Both the position numbers and the translations under genes were made by a program. From assembly GCA_905221605.1 (NCBI GenBank), contig CAJNDS010001147.1, positions 681,713 to 745,712 on the forward strand: a stretch of DNA of 64,000 nucleotides, given 5' to 3'. The notes under the pieces were generated by a model, which searched no databases, was not told the origin of the DNA, and saw nothing but the letters and a program-made list of their open reading frames with translations. Of the stretch, positions 30,838 to 42,405 are shown piece by piece. Origin of the DNA: Symbiodinium natans (lineage: Eukaryota; Sar; Dinophyceae; Suessiales; Symbiodiniaceae). The first letter of the stretch is position 1, and every line of letters begins with the position of its first letter.

Positions 30838-31337
30838 TTATCTTTCTCTCTTTCTCTGTTTCTCTGTTTCTCTCTTTCGCTCTGTCTCTCTGTTTCTCTG
30901 TTTCTCTCTTTCTCTCTTTCTCTCTTTCTCTCTTTCTCTCTTCTTCTCTTCCTCTCTTCCTCTCTTCCTCTCTTTCTCTCTTTCTCTCTTTCTCTCTTTC
31001 TCTCTTTCTCTCTTTCTCTCTTTCTCTCTTTCTCTCTTTCTCTCTTTCTCTCTTTCTCTCTTTCTCTCTTTCTCTCTTTCTCTCTTTCTCGCGCGTGTCT
31101 GCGCGTGTCTGCGCGTGCGCGCGCCCGCGCATACGTGCTTGTGTGCTTGCGTGTATATGTGTTTGTGTGTGTATGTGCCTCTATTTCTCTCTTTCTCTCT
31201 CTCTCTCTTGCTTTCTCTCGCTCTTTCTCTTTTTCTTTCTATTCCTCATTCTGTTTCTCTTTCTCTTTTATTGTCTCCTTCTCTTTCTCTCTATCTTTTT
31301 ATTTTTCTTTCTCTCTCTTTCTCTCACTTATGTGTGA
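30838..31337 (+). repeat. TTTCTCTC minisatellite and related pyrimidine tract
   Basis: Units of TTTCTCTC run almost without break from 30841 to 31091, followed by alternating GCGTGT, then a second looser TTTCTCTC tract at 31176-31326. All three frames are open as Phe/Leu/Ser-rich artefacts. Confidence 0.95.
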
Positions 31338-32301
31338 TCAAGTACGTTTGTGTCTGTGTGTGTGTGTCTCCATGTTGTGCCCCTGTCTGTGTGCGAGCGC
31401 GTGTGAGTGTGGGTGTGCATGCGCGTGGAGTTCGGAGTCCCGTTTGTTCACTTTACATTTTCCGAGAATCTGAAGAAGGCATGGAAGAACGCCTGCCTTA
31501 GCCAACCTGCTTTTCTTGTAAGGACGCACAAGGGTTGGTGATGCTTTTGGTTCCAGTGCAGGTGGCGTCGTCTTCCTTCATGAATGGTTCTTTACGTTGC
31601 ATCTGCCTGCAGTCAATATGATGGTATACGTAGCAGTAGGCAGCAGCCTGAGGATTGTTCGGCCAATCTGAGAACGTGGAGGAGCGCGTAAGGGCTGGAG
31701 TTGAATGATGAAATCAGTGTCGGGGTCGCGTAGTACGATGGTGGCAGGTGCCTGAAGCCCTTCAGGCCGAGGGAACGGCACCACGCGCTGTTGGCTTTCA
31801 CGATTGGCCGCCAATGTCCCATGAGTGTTGCAGATACGTCACGGAACTGGTACATGAAAAAGAATGGAAGACTTATAGCCTTGGGCGGACCTATTGCAGC
31901 TCAAACAGTTAGACAGTTTGCCGTTCAGCATCGCTGCCTCGCACGTGGTTTGAGTTTGGGGATCGTTCATGTAACGATAGTTCCAGCGAGAGGAGGGGGG
32001 GCCCGCAGCTTGGGAAACATGCGGCTGCCAGTAGACAACCACAACTAGCAGCAGCTGACATCAGCAGGTTCCCCCTGCATTGCCACGATATTGCCTGTAC
32101 GGATGTTGAGCATGATACTCTCTTTAACAGCCGTCGATTCCAGCGCGGGCCTGTGCCAAGTGGTGTTCTCAAGGCTGATGTGCCCGCAAAAAGAAATTGA
32201 GGCCAGAAGTCGACCACGAAAAGGCAAAAGGGCACAGAGGCACCGCTCTCAAAAGTTGCACAAGCAGACCCCTTCCCCCCCTGAGGACTTCTTGGCTGGA
32301 T

Positions 32302-32346
32302 GTGAAGAAGCAGTGGTGCTGCAAGCACATGCACGCAGGCGCCCTC
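32302..32346 (+). pseudogene. WCC-module fragment with frameshift
   Basis: Reads VKKQWCCKHMHAGAL. The preceding GGCTGG, which should give Gly-Trp of the same module, is out of frame with it, so the copy is broken. Confidence 0.5.
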
Positions 32347-32690
32347 TCAGGGTAAGAAGGATGCGGGTTTGCGCGCTTCACAGAGTGCGGAGCGCGGAAC
32401 GTCCTAGTGCTGCTGAGGCTGTGAAGAGACGACGACCTCTGAGCCGCAGCACAGCTGCACGTATTGAGGGTACCCCTATTTGTGGAGACTTCTGGAGATG
32501 TCAAAAGAAACTCCCCAGGGCTCCCCACTGCGAAGAGGATTCTAATAAACTTTCCAAGTACAAAACAAAGCATTTAAGCTGACTTTCAACTTTGGCCCTC
32601 ACCTCGCCCCTCTCACCCTGCAGGTACGATTGCAATGTGGCGTATGGCCACTGGGAGCTGTCATGGACCCCGATTTTTCAGAGCCTGAAG

Positions 32691-32739
32691 GGTTTAGGGT
32701 TTAGAGTTTAGGGTTTAGGGTTTAGGGTTTAGGGTTCAG
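32691..32739 (-). repeat. Interstitial telomere-like array, TTTAGGG on plus strand
   Basis: About six TTTAGGG units with one TTTAGAG, opposite in orientation to most arrays in the window. Confidence 0.95.
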
Positions 32740-32813
32740 GAGCAGTCACCGAGACTTGACTCATCGCAGCCCAGTCCTCGCTCCTGCCCACTGCTGCCAC
32801 ATGCAGGACAGCA

Positions 32814-32873
32814 CAGAAGAAGCACTTCTGCTGCAATCGCCATGGCAGGGCTTGTGATCCCTACGATTGCGCC
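32814..32873 (+). pseudogene. WCC-module fragment
   Basis: Reads QKKHFCCNRHGRAC then DPYDCA, followed by EAGCNL. The Trp of the core is Phe; the linker Cys and the next YDC start are kept. Confidence 0.55.
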
Positions 32874-35181
32874 GAGGCAGGCTGCAATTTGAGAAAAGCT
32901 ACCGGTCAAGGTCTGCACAGTGTATCGGGATCCCAGATAGAGGCCTTTGCAATCAGAGACTACCATACTTTGAATAAACCTTCTCTCCTCGCCCGAGTCT
33001 TCCGCTCTCCTCGCCCGAGTCTTCCGCTCCCCCCCAGAGAATCTCTGCAGAGCACCTCCGGATGATCCTGGAGCTCCGGATAAAAAATTGGAAGCGCACC
33101 ACTACTCCAACGAGTGCCCTCGACATCTCGCGGTTTATCCTAGAATGTGCTCCTGTTTACTTATACTTTATGAATGCTGCCTTTTTCGGTTTTGTGCCGG
33201 CCCCGTTTTTCTGGCCCTATGCCTCTCCCTGGCTTTCCTTTCTGCTTCTCCACTTCATTCGGTCGCCAGCCCCTTCTCCATATCCTGCAGCGCCTCCCCT
33301 CCCAATGCACCTTCATCAACTGGCAAGTTCTCTTCTTGAGTTGCCAAGAATTGCTGCCTGCGATTCGACGGCTTCTTTCTCCACTTTCGAAAGCAAGAAG
33401 GTGATGATTGCCATGGGGGCGATTAAAACTCAGGGTAAGTTCACGTCCCCGACTCTTCGCACACGGGCCTGCAGCATGACCTTTCAGAAAAGATCGATTT
33501 CCACAAGGGTTTCCCACGGAGACTTCCTGACCTTCTAGGCAGATGTTTGCTGCAAACCGTGTGCAATTGACCACCGGTGAAAGTTTGTGCTGAGATAAGC
33601 AGGACCTTTGAACTCCAAGTCCTGGGCTGTTTGGCTAGCCGGCAAAACACTGCACATCCCTTCAACTCGCACGGATACTGAACACCTCTGATGGGGATTT
33701 CACCCCTGCTGGTGACAGGGGCTGGACGACTGGCCTCCTGGATGATCAATAGGGCATCAATACCGAGGTTCAGGATTTCGGGACAGTATGCAGAAAGTGG
33801 GGATGGCGTGCATCCTGGAGAGGAGGGCTTCAGGTGGGTTCATAGGTTCATGCTTCATAGGAACCCTGTTGTGGTATTGTGACCCCAAAATCGTGTGCAG
33901 GGTTGGAGATACTTGTAGGAGCTGTCCCGGCGCGGCAGCTGCCTTTCACATGGCAGGTCGCACGGATAGGTCTCCGAGGTTTCAAACACAGTCGAAACAA
34001 GGATTCTTCACGGCTTTGGGCTGCTTCTGACTGGGAACTTAGAGCTGGGCTTTGGACTTCTGGGGTTTCAGGGATGAGCAGGAATTGAGGGCTAACAAGT
34101 TAGTTGTCGTTTTGAGGGGTGTTTCTGCGCACTAGTGAACTAGTGTTGTCAATTTGTGAGCCAAACTCAATGATAATGAAAGCCTAAAACGATTAAGAAA
34201 TCCAACCGTTCAAGCGCCAAACACATGCGCAAGAACCTCGAAATGATCTCATAGATTGTCTTGCGCAATTGCAGAGCATGGATCCGCCCCGCCCAAGGAT
34301 CCGCCCAGTCGCTCTGAGAGTCCGCGCACGGGAGGGTTTTATTGGTTCACGACACTCGCCCTTCTCTCCCTGTGCTAGGTTTGGCTATGTTTGGCTCCTT
34401 TGGCTCATTGCTCCTAGTGTGCGCGAGATGAGCGCAGTCATTGCAGCAGCGCGGAAGGGTAGCCATCCTACAGCCTGGGCCCCAGGCAGGAAGCCGTGGT
34501 GCGGCCGATCCAGAAGGGTGCCCGCGGATTGTTCCACCTGTCCAAACATCTGAATGTGGAGGCACCACCACAGTACTTCCCGCGCTGGAAATCAGATCGC
34601 GGGGGGCTTCGATGGCCAAAATGATAGCAAACGGCCGCGTCACGTCAATGAGGCCCGACTTCGGGAACTCAGGGAAAGCGAATACGGCCACAACAGGCCA
34701 GGAAGGTGGCTGCATGGATGCTGGCTGCGCGATGTTCGTGTCTGGCGTGAGCGCATTCGTGCGCGAGACACGATTCTGATGCGCCACGCATGAATCTGCG
34801 TGCATTACAATCGTGATATAGCACGAGCCCAAAGGAAATCTTGCAGGTTGTAGGCCTCTTGGTTGATAGTCCACCACGTTCATACCACAGAGAAGCTGTG
34901 TGAAACCGATTTTGCCTTATCGGCTTGAGGGGCCGAGGGGCCCTTCGGACTCGCCCTGTGCAGTCCTAGCGTGACCACCTACTCGGTTCCAAAGTATACT
35001 TCGCTACTTGGTTTAGGTCGCGACAGAATCGATAAATCCCCGAGCGCGTGAAACAAACCTCTTTGAAACTAGCTTTGCGTTTCAAAGCGTCGCGGCATCA
35101 ACCCAGTTTGTCGACATGTCCAAGAACGTATTGCTCCATTGCTGTAGCTCACACGCCCAAAAACGAAGTTGCCCCAGGCAG

Positions 35182-35229
35182 TTCGTGTGGACGAAGGCCA
35201 AGCAAGCATGGTGCTGCGACAAGATACAC
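35182..35229 (+). pseudogene. WCC-module fragment
   Basis: Reads FVWTKAKQAWCCDKIH. It preserves the W(S/T)xxKxxWCC half of the module. Confidence 0.5.
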
Positions 35230-36151
35230 GTTGGCTCCTTGTTGTCAAGGGAGTCACATGGGGATGGGAGTTCACGAGGGTTCACACTTACGGCGTGTTG
35301 GTGCGCAATGTTTCTTGGATGTCTTGGGGGGGGTCTGGCACAGTTCGGGCCTGAGACGGCAGTTGTGTAGCACTCGTAGTCGGAAGTGGTAAACGACTCG
35401 ATGAGCCCGGCATTCGTGCAACGTACAGAGTAACATCTGCGGTCCGGACCTCTTGGCACCCAAGCCTCGCCGGGTTTCGAAGCTTCGTGTCTGAGATCCT
35501 TTGAAATCCTTGAGGCTGTATGTCTACCACCTTGCCACTCCCACACGACTGCCATGCAGGCACAGGGGGGGCAACTGGGCTGTCGGTCCCCGCAACTTGC
35601 AACCTGCGTCATTCTGGAGCTCATCCCAAGTAGCCCTCAACCATCCTGTAAACCTTAAACTGCCCAAAGCATAACCCTAAACCCTAAACCCTAAACCCTA
35701 AATATGGCAGGTCAGGTCGGCGAGTGGGCTGAAGAGAAGCGGGCGTGGCGCCTTGGCTGAGTTTCTGGGAGCCGTTTGAAACTCGGAGGGCTGAGTGCGC
35801 CAGATGTAGCTGAAGTCTGAGCATGGACCAACTCGATGTGAAGTCGTGCCAAGTCCACGAGCCTGCCGATTTGACAATGGACACAGGTCAGATCCCACCC
35901 AAAAACCCAAGCATTCTCCACAAGCTTGAGGGTTCACCGCCGACCCCATGATGCTCACTTGGTATACGTGACGTTTAGAATCGTTTAGAAGCCCTCAGGC
36001 TTCAGCTGCGCCGTGAAGCCGTGAAAGGGCTGTGCAATGCTGTGCACGAAAGGACGAAGCATGAACTCAGGAACTCAGGGCATATAGGAAGAAGCGCCAA
36101 TCTGACCTGAGGTGCTGCTCCCGCCTTCACATTGGTTGTCTCAACCAAGCC
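35230..36151. other. Non-coding stretch with a short telomere-like array
   Basis: Only the array at 35672-35702 is recognised. Confidence 0.45.
35672..35702 (+). repeat. Interstitial telomere-like array
   Basis: About four CCCTAAA units. Confidence 0.9.
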
Positions 36152-36463
36152 TTCGACTGCGATGCCGGCTTGGCGGACTGGCATCGGGGCTGGTCCAAGG
36201 CGCTTGGAGTAGCTGTTTCAGGTGGTCTTTTGACATCTTGACCTTTTGCTGACACCTTCTTGCATCCCTTGCATCCCTTGCATCGTCCTTTCTCAAGACT
36301 TTTATTGTCATATCTTGACAGTGTTGGGGCATGTCACGCCTCTCGTTCGGCCGTTGTGAAACAAAAGCGTGGAAACACTGGCAGCTCCTCGCGCTTGGCA
36401 ACACCCGTCCAACCTTTCCGGAGGCCAAAAAGACCTGGTGCTGCATCCACTCCGAGCACGGCT
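36152..36463 (+). CDS. WCC-module gene segment, two exons with a GC-AG intron
   Basis: Exon 1 (36152-36199) reads FDCDAGLADWHRGWSK. Exon 2 (36424-36463) reads AKKTWCCIHSEHG and ends before a GTGAGTG donor. Joined in phase they give one complete module, FDCDAGxxDWxxGWSK then AKKTWCC. The intron starts GCGCTT and ends CGGAG, so both junctions read AG|GC. This is the clearest intact copy in the window. Function is unknown; the regular Cys and Trp suggest a small disulfide- or metal-stabilised repeat. Flanking exons were not found. Confidence 0.6.
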
Positions 36464-38235
36464 GTGAGTGAGAGCGCTTCCCAGGTTTCCCACAGGCTGT
36501 CTTAGAGAACGCAGGTCGTTGCCAAAGGCAAGTTTAGAAGTCGACGTGCCCGAGGCCCAACGGCCTCAGTTTCTCCGCTTCGGCGCTGGTTCGGGACATT
36601 TTCGGAGTCGGGGGGATGCCCTTAGGGCACCCCTTGCATTTCGGAGATTCTCGGAGTCGCAGAGTGCCAAAGACCTCTCACACAATCCCAAATCTCAGCA
36701 GTGCCGGTGCTGGAGGAGAGCCACTTCTCCACCAGGGTTTCAGGGTTCATTGGGTTCGTTGCTGTTCTCAAGCATCTAGCTCGGCGAGGTCTGGTGGCCG
36801 CCCCACTTCTCCCCTACCGTAAACAGCCCCAAACCGTATGTAATCTACAGCTTTTGGAGCTGTGGAACAATTGGAAACGCCGTAGTTGGCAGCTTATGGA
36901 GCCCTAGAAAAATGCTGTATTTTATCAGCAGTTAAAGCCTTCCAACGGCCCGAAATGCTGTATCTTTTAGAAACCGCGAACTTGCCAGGGGGATGGGGTG
37001 CCTCCCTCCCCCCCCCGCCCTCCCCGCCGCACCCGGGCTCGTTTAAGCCGTGCAAAAGCTTGTTATAAAGAATGTGGTGCCATCCATGGACTTTCTCATC
37101 ATTCAAGAAAAATACGGATCTCTTCGTTACACAAGCATCGTGTTTGCAAATGGGCGTGCCTTTCAAACCCATGATGTGAGCATCGTTTGCACGAAAAAGG
37201 GGCAGAACGAGTCGAGCATTGTGTTTACAGTGCGCGAATGGGGGTGGGGGGGGAGTGGGTGTCGGGAGGGTTATCGCCGTGCGATGCCGTGCGAACTTTA
37301 GTCATCGAGTTAGGTTTAGGGTGTAGTAAGAGGAAGTGCCTGAAAGAACATGCGAGCATGCAAAGAAATATGTTTTCAAATAGGGGTGCCCCCACCCCAC
37401 CCCGCCCCCTCCCCCCCTACCCCACCGCCCTGCCCCACCAACCCCACCCCCTAACCGATAAACAGCAAAATCCACCGTTTCAACATGCGGCTTCGAATCG
37501 GCTGGACTTCAATTGCATGACTACGTGTTTTTTGAGTCCTTGCGGCATTCTCACTTTTTTGTTTTACATATGTCTTAGGAGGGCAAAGCCGTGCCACCCT
37601 TAACTTTTTGGTGCCTGCTTCCAAGATCTCCAGCAACTGTGGAGAATTCACCTGGCTCTGACACGGGGCCCACTTCGTTAGAGCCGAGAGCCTTTGACTC
37701 ATTGACGTTCCTTGGTTACTCTGTGTTCGAAGCTTTGAGAAGCGAGCTCAGTGAGTCGAAGGCTCTGGCGGCACCTCTCGAGTGCAATAGACCCGCTTGC
37801 GAGAGGCTAAAACAAGGGGGCGAATCCATTTCTCGAAATTTTTCTGTAGGTCACTTGACTTCTTCACATCGAAACTCCGCTGGTCAGCTTGGACTGTGGC
37901 TCTAGAATCACGACGGCCTGCATCTCTTGCCCCAGGCAGCCTCAATAAGTGGAACAAAATGAAGACGTGACACGGACCAAGCTCCAATCGCGCAGGCGAG
38001 AAGAGTGTTCGCCTTCCTCAGATGAGCTGACAGGCTCTTGCAAGGACGGTGGATTAGGGATTTGCTGTTTCAAGCGCAATTCTGCACGAAGGACTGGCAC
38101 GCACTGTGTGCTAGGTGTCTTAGAACCCCGAAATATGAACTGGAGACTAAGTTGACATTGAAGTTTGAAATAAGCGACGGCTTGAAAAAAGTTGCAAAAT
38201 AAACCTGAAAGCCTGACTCACTCACTCCATGCTCT
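36464..38235. other. Non-coding stretch, no gene recognised
   Basis: C-rich patches lie at 37000-37030 and 37385-37450. A CTTGCATCC triplet repeat lies just upstream near 36262 within the preceding intron. Confidence 0.4.
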
Positions 38236-38440
38236 TCTCTCTCTCTCTCTCTTTCTCAACGCTTCTCACTTCTTTCCCTCTGTCTCTGTCTCTCTCTTCT
38301 CTCGTCTGTCCTTTTCTTTCGCTCTCTCTCTCTCTCTCTTCTCTCTCGTCTCTCTCTTCTTTCTTTCGCTCTCTCTCTCTCTCTTCTCTTCTCTCTCGTC
38401 TCGCGCTTCTTTCTCGCTCTCTTTCACTCTTCCCCGGCCA
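38236..38440 (+). repeat. CT-rich microsatellite
   Basis: (CT)n with TTCT interruptions. A short (TA)n tract follows at 38516-38534. Confidence 0.95.
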
Positions 38441-38630
38441 TTTATGTAATGCAAGTATTTAAGACAGACAGAGACAGATGTGTACATACATATATAAACG
38501 TTAAACAAAAAGAATATATATATATATATATATATCTTTAGAGACAAATAATGACAAATATAAGTGACCACCACGTCGTATGTTTTCAATGCATGCAAAC
38601 CTTGTGTATTTTGCTTTGCGGGAGCTCAGT

Positions 38631-38791
38631 AACTTGCGACGAGGACAATCCCAAGGCGTTGTTACAAGTGGGTTCAACTCAGTTATGTGTTCAGTACTAT
38701 GAAGCCGAAGCTGATGTCCGTTTCACTGCTCAATTCTTGCTCAAGCTCGGCAAAGCTGAGTTGAGCGAAGCATCTGATTGGAAGCCAAAAA
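38631..38791 (+). CDS. Possible exon of unknown protein
   Basis: Between an AG and a canonical GTAAGC donor after AAAAAG, the frame reads VTCDEDNPKALLQV, then CVQYYEAEADVRFTAQFLLK and ends LSEASDWKPK. Composition looks protein-like, but I recognise no family and found no partner exon. Confidence 0.3.
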
Positions 38792-39576
38792 GGTAAGCCT
38801 GCGTGCCTTCAATGTTTTTTTTTCAATCTTCCTTGCCTTGCATCACGCAGCGGCAATGTGTCGTTTTTGGTGTTTTGAAGTTGTGCGGTCATGCTGCACC
38901 CTATGCTGCACCTTCTGGACAAGGCAACCTCTGGCTGCACTGCGCATTGAAGTAAGACTGCTGAGACAGCCCGCGCTTCGGTGTGACAGATGTGCGAAGG
39001 TCTTCGACGCTCTGTCTCGTTTGGCTCTCCGGCAAGATGCTGCTTGTCCAAGAAGCATCCGACGCCTTAACACAAAAAACAACCCTTCCATAGTGCCAAG
39101 TGAAGTGCCTGACGCTACGCCATTTCGAGACAGCAAGGTCTACAAGTTTGTTTTCGACATGTTGTGGCTGCGATTCAGGCAGCTCGCACAGTTCTGGGAC
39201 ACCACAGAGAAACGCTTCTAATCCGTGAGCGCACAGCCCTGCGGCGGGGCTTCCGGCAGCTTTGCCAAGGCCATGCCCCAGCTAGGTGCTGGTGCGTTAC
39301 CTACTGCCCGATGGGTCTACTTCAACAAGCTGCGACATGATCTGCACACGCCTGCCAGGTCTTCGCCAAACATCGCCATGCTGCGGCGAAATGCTGCCAG
39401 ACACTCACAGAGACCACACTGGTGACCACACTCTCATGTCTAGTCGAATCTCAGTCACACATTCTTGGCTACCGGCCTGCGCAGACAAGTCACTCTTGGC
39501 AGTCTTAGGGCGGCCTACATCTGAGAGAACCCTATTGTCAGGCACAACCCAGTTGCCAAACCACGATGGCGAAATT

Positions 39577-39671
39577 GAAGTAAGGTTGAAGCTTGTCCCA
39601 GTCCTATGTCCTGTGTGCCAGGGGGAAGTCTTGTGCATGCCGATCGATGTGGCTCGAAGCACAGACTCCGG
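39577..39671 (+). CDS. Possible exon with CPVCxxxVLC motif
   Basis: The frame reads EVRLKLVPVLCPVCQGEVLC and then MPIDVARSTDS before a GTAAGT donor. A CxxC pair suggests a zinc knuckle. The start is unclear and there is no partner exon. Confidence 0.25.
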
Positions 39672-39733
39672 TAAGTATTCACACGGGCGAAGAAGTTCAC
39701 TCCCAGAGTGCCCTCGATCGGAATTGTTAGCAG

Positions 39734-39758
39734 GGTTTAGGGTTTAGGGTTTAGGGTT
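39734..39758 (-). repeat. Interstitial telomere-like array, TTTAGGG on plus strand
   Basis: Three TTTAGGG units. Confidence 0.9.
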
Positions 39759-42164
39759 CACTGGTACTCTGCTCAGGGTTGACTCAGTCCTTCAATGCCT
39801 GGGCAATCGCAGCAATGTGCAGACATGGCCAAACAGGCTGGGCAGGCTCCCTGAGTCGGCCGGCATGGCAAATCTCCATGGCTTGTGGGGGTTTCCGAAC
39901 ATAGGGGTGCCTTCTACTCCAAGGGAATCCTTCTATTTGGGGGTCTGTTTTCGGAGTCCCCTATTTTCGTAAACTGTGACAGAAGTCTGTCTGCAGTTGA
40001 TCGCGCGCAGCGTATTCGGATTGTAGCGCATGCAGCTTTCTCACCGCGCTTCAAAGTAGTGGTTACTCGTGCCTGAAACAGCAACATGTGGGTTATTTCT
40101 TTTGGGGTCCTCTCTGCAGCAAAAGAGAGGAAGGCTGGAACTTGGGGCTTGCGCGTTTGGATGAGTGGTGCCTCCCTCCCCAATCTTTGCGTCCAAGCTG
40201 TTTTGGGGGGGGGCCTTCGCTCGCCGGCACTAGTTGAACGCGTGGTTTGGCAAATGTTTGCCTTGTGCCAGTCTTGCTTTGCATGGCAACTCTATGCACT
40301 TCTTCGACGAGCTTGCTCACATCAAAAGCATCTTTCGACCACTCAAACTTGCTGCAAAAGCCGTTGGCAGGTGCTCGCATCACCGCAATCACCGCAACAC
40401 TCGCAGCCCGACATTTCTGTCGTAGAGATGTAGGTAGGACGGAGCGACCTTTTGGTAGGCATGTGAGGGCTCCAAACCGATTCTCTAGTTGCTGCACCAT
40501 GCACGGACCCTCGTACAAGAAGCCGCCACAAGTAGCACAACTCAATAAGCGTTGCCTTGCGAGTACCTAGACTGACCATGTTGGAGCTTAACTTTCACTG
40601 CAAGAGATGTCTCTCTCTGCCTAGGCCCCCCATTGTGCAAGAATTGGCATCTTAGATCTATCATCGACTATGCACGATTCCCGCCTGGCACATGCATCTC
40701 TAGCATCTGGCCACCCTGGAATCGGAGAGACGAAGTACCTGCTTCGTACCAAGGAAGGCAAGTGCCTCCACGATGGACAGTGCTGGGATCTTAGCTCTCC
40801 TTCGTGTGCTTCCGCTTGCAAATGTGGCTGCACCTCACCAGAAGTGCATCCAGGCCGGCCTGTGCTACAACGCTGTAAGTGAACAAGCACACAGACTTCC
40901 AACACGCCCTCGGGAGAATGACAAACGAACCGAAGTGGCGGTTGAGATACGCTGAGATGGGATCCGAGAAACTCCTGAGGCTGAGTTCGACAGGACAAGC
41001 AGTATTGGCATCGGAGGCGCCGGAGATGTACTTTTCACGTAACTCGCGCAAAAAAAAGGCCCCTCCACTCAGTTCACAGAATGCGAAGCCGCTAAGTCCG
41101 CCCTGTAGCTCGAGGGTCTGTGAGGTTCATGCTCGGGGGCATTCCGAGTATGAAACAGTGGTACACGAGAAGGAACAAGCAGCCACCCCACGCAGTCGCA
41201 TCAGCAGCTAGTGTGTCAAATTGAGAGCAGCCGCTGTGCTAAGGGCTGAATCCTCCACAAAGCCTTGTGACTCTTGACTCATTGACACGGCCAAACTCCG
41301 CTGAAAAAGCGTTGCCTGAACAGGTCCTTCAGACAGCGACCGACTAAGTTCAAGGCTTCTGCATGTGCAGGGTGGTGATGGCTGTCCTTACCCAGAACCT
41401 CAGAAGTCTTCGGTGAGTTGCAGCAACCGCCATTCTGCACTGGAGTGGGATGCATGTTATAAAGGGAGGTTTGTAAGGTGAGGTGACACTGAGCACCAAC
41501 TGAGAGTGGTAGTGGCTTTGCTTTGAGGACCCCCCATGCCAAGATGTGAACCTTTGAATTGCAGCCGAGACTTGTGCAGATGTGTGCTGAAAGCACGCAG
41601 GACCCGCATTCCACGAAGTCGTGTCCCACAGTTCCTCACAGATGCCCAGCCACAGGCCATTAGGGATTTCGAGCAGCTACCGGGTTAATTTTGACGAGGC
41701 AAGGTTGCCCCTTCAGGACAGCTCTTGTGAGGGTAGAGGGGGTCGCCGGGTAGCCAAAGATGGAGGGAGGAAAGGGCAGGGATATGGGGGAGGGAAAGGA
41801 GGAGGTGTAGGGAGCGGCGTGCCAAAGAGAGTGGGGGGATGCAGGGTCCGTCCCCGAACCCTGGTCCCGACGCACCGCCCGCATTGCAACAACATCGCAA
41901 ATCATGCTAACTTTAGACATCATGGAATGTCATCAAGAGATTTTCACAGCACTCAGATGCAGAGCCCAAGATTTACAAAGCAGTTCTTTGACGCTCCCGA
42001 AGCAGAAGCCGTACAGTAAGCTGACGAGATTCAGCCGCGACCTTCTAGAGGTTTTGCTAACTTTTTTGGGGGAACTTGGAAAGGGCCTGGTAAGGGGGAA
42101 CGGGTGGTGAAATCGGCACAAAGGGCCACCCAGGTCGAGACAAAGAGCGCCGGTGGTCTTAGAG
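39759..42164. other. Non-coding stretch, no gene recognised
   Basis: Short open frames without motifs; a purine-rich stretch at 41733-41840. Confidence 0.4.
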
Positions 42165-42405
42165 TGGTCTCTCTCTTTTTCTGTTTGCCTGCCTGGCTGC
42201 CTGCCTGGCTGTCTCTCTGTCTGTCTCTCTCGCTCTCTCGCTCTCTAGCTCTCTCTCTCTCTCGCTCTCTCTCGCTCTCTCTCGCGCTCTCTCTCGCTCT
42301 CTCTCGCTCTCTCTGTCTCTCTCTCTCTCTCTCTCCCTCTCGCTCTCTGTCTCTGTCTCTCTCTCTCTTTCTCTCCCGCTCGCTCTCTCTCGCTCTCGCT
42401 CGCCG
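42165..42405 (+). repeat. CTCTCTCG-type microsatellite
   Basis: Alternating CTCTCTCG, CTCTCTGT and CTCTCTCT units. Open frames through it are repeat artefacts. Confidence 0.95.

Larger units (their letters stand above)
31341..35181. other. Mostly non-coding, with two WCC-module fragments and one telomere array
   Basis: Apart from the listed fragments nothing is recognised. A 22-base unit is tandemly doubled near 32986-33030 (CTCGCCCGAGTCTTCCGCT). A GGTAAGT donor-like site follows an open frame at 33434. Confidence 0.4.

Noticed and set aside
30762-31501. Three overlapping Phe/Leu/Ser-rich open frames of about 190-229 codons
   Set aside because: Every frame of the TTTCTCTC minisatellite is open, and the hydrophobic look is an artefact.
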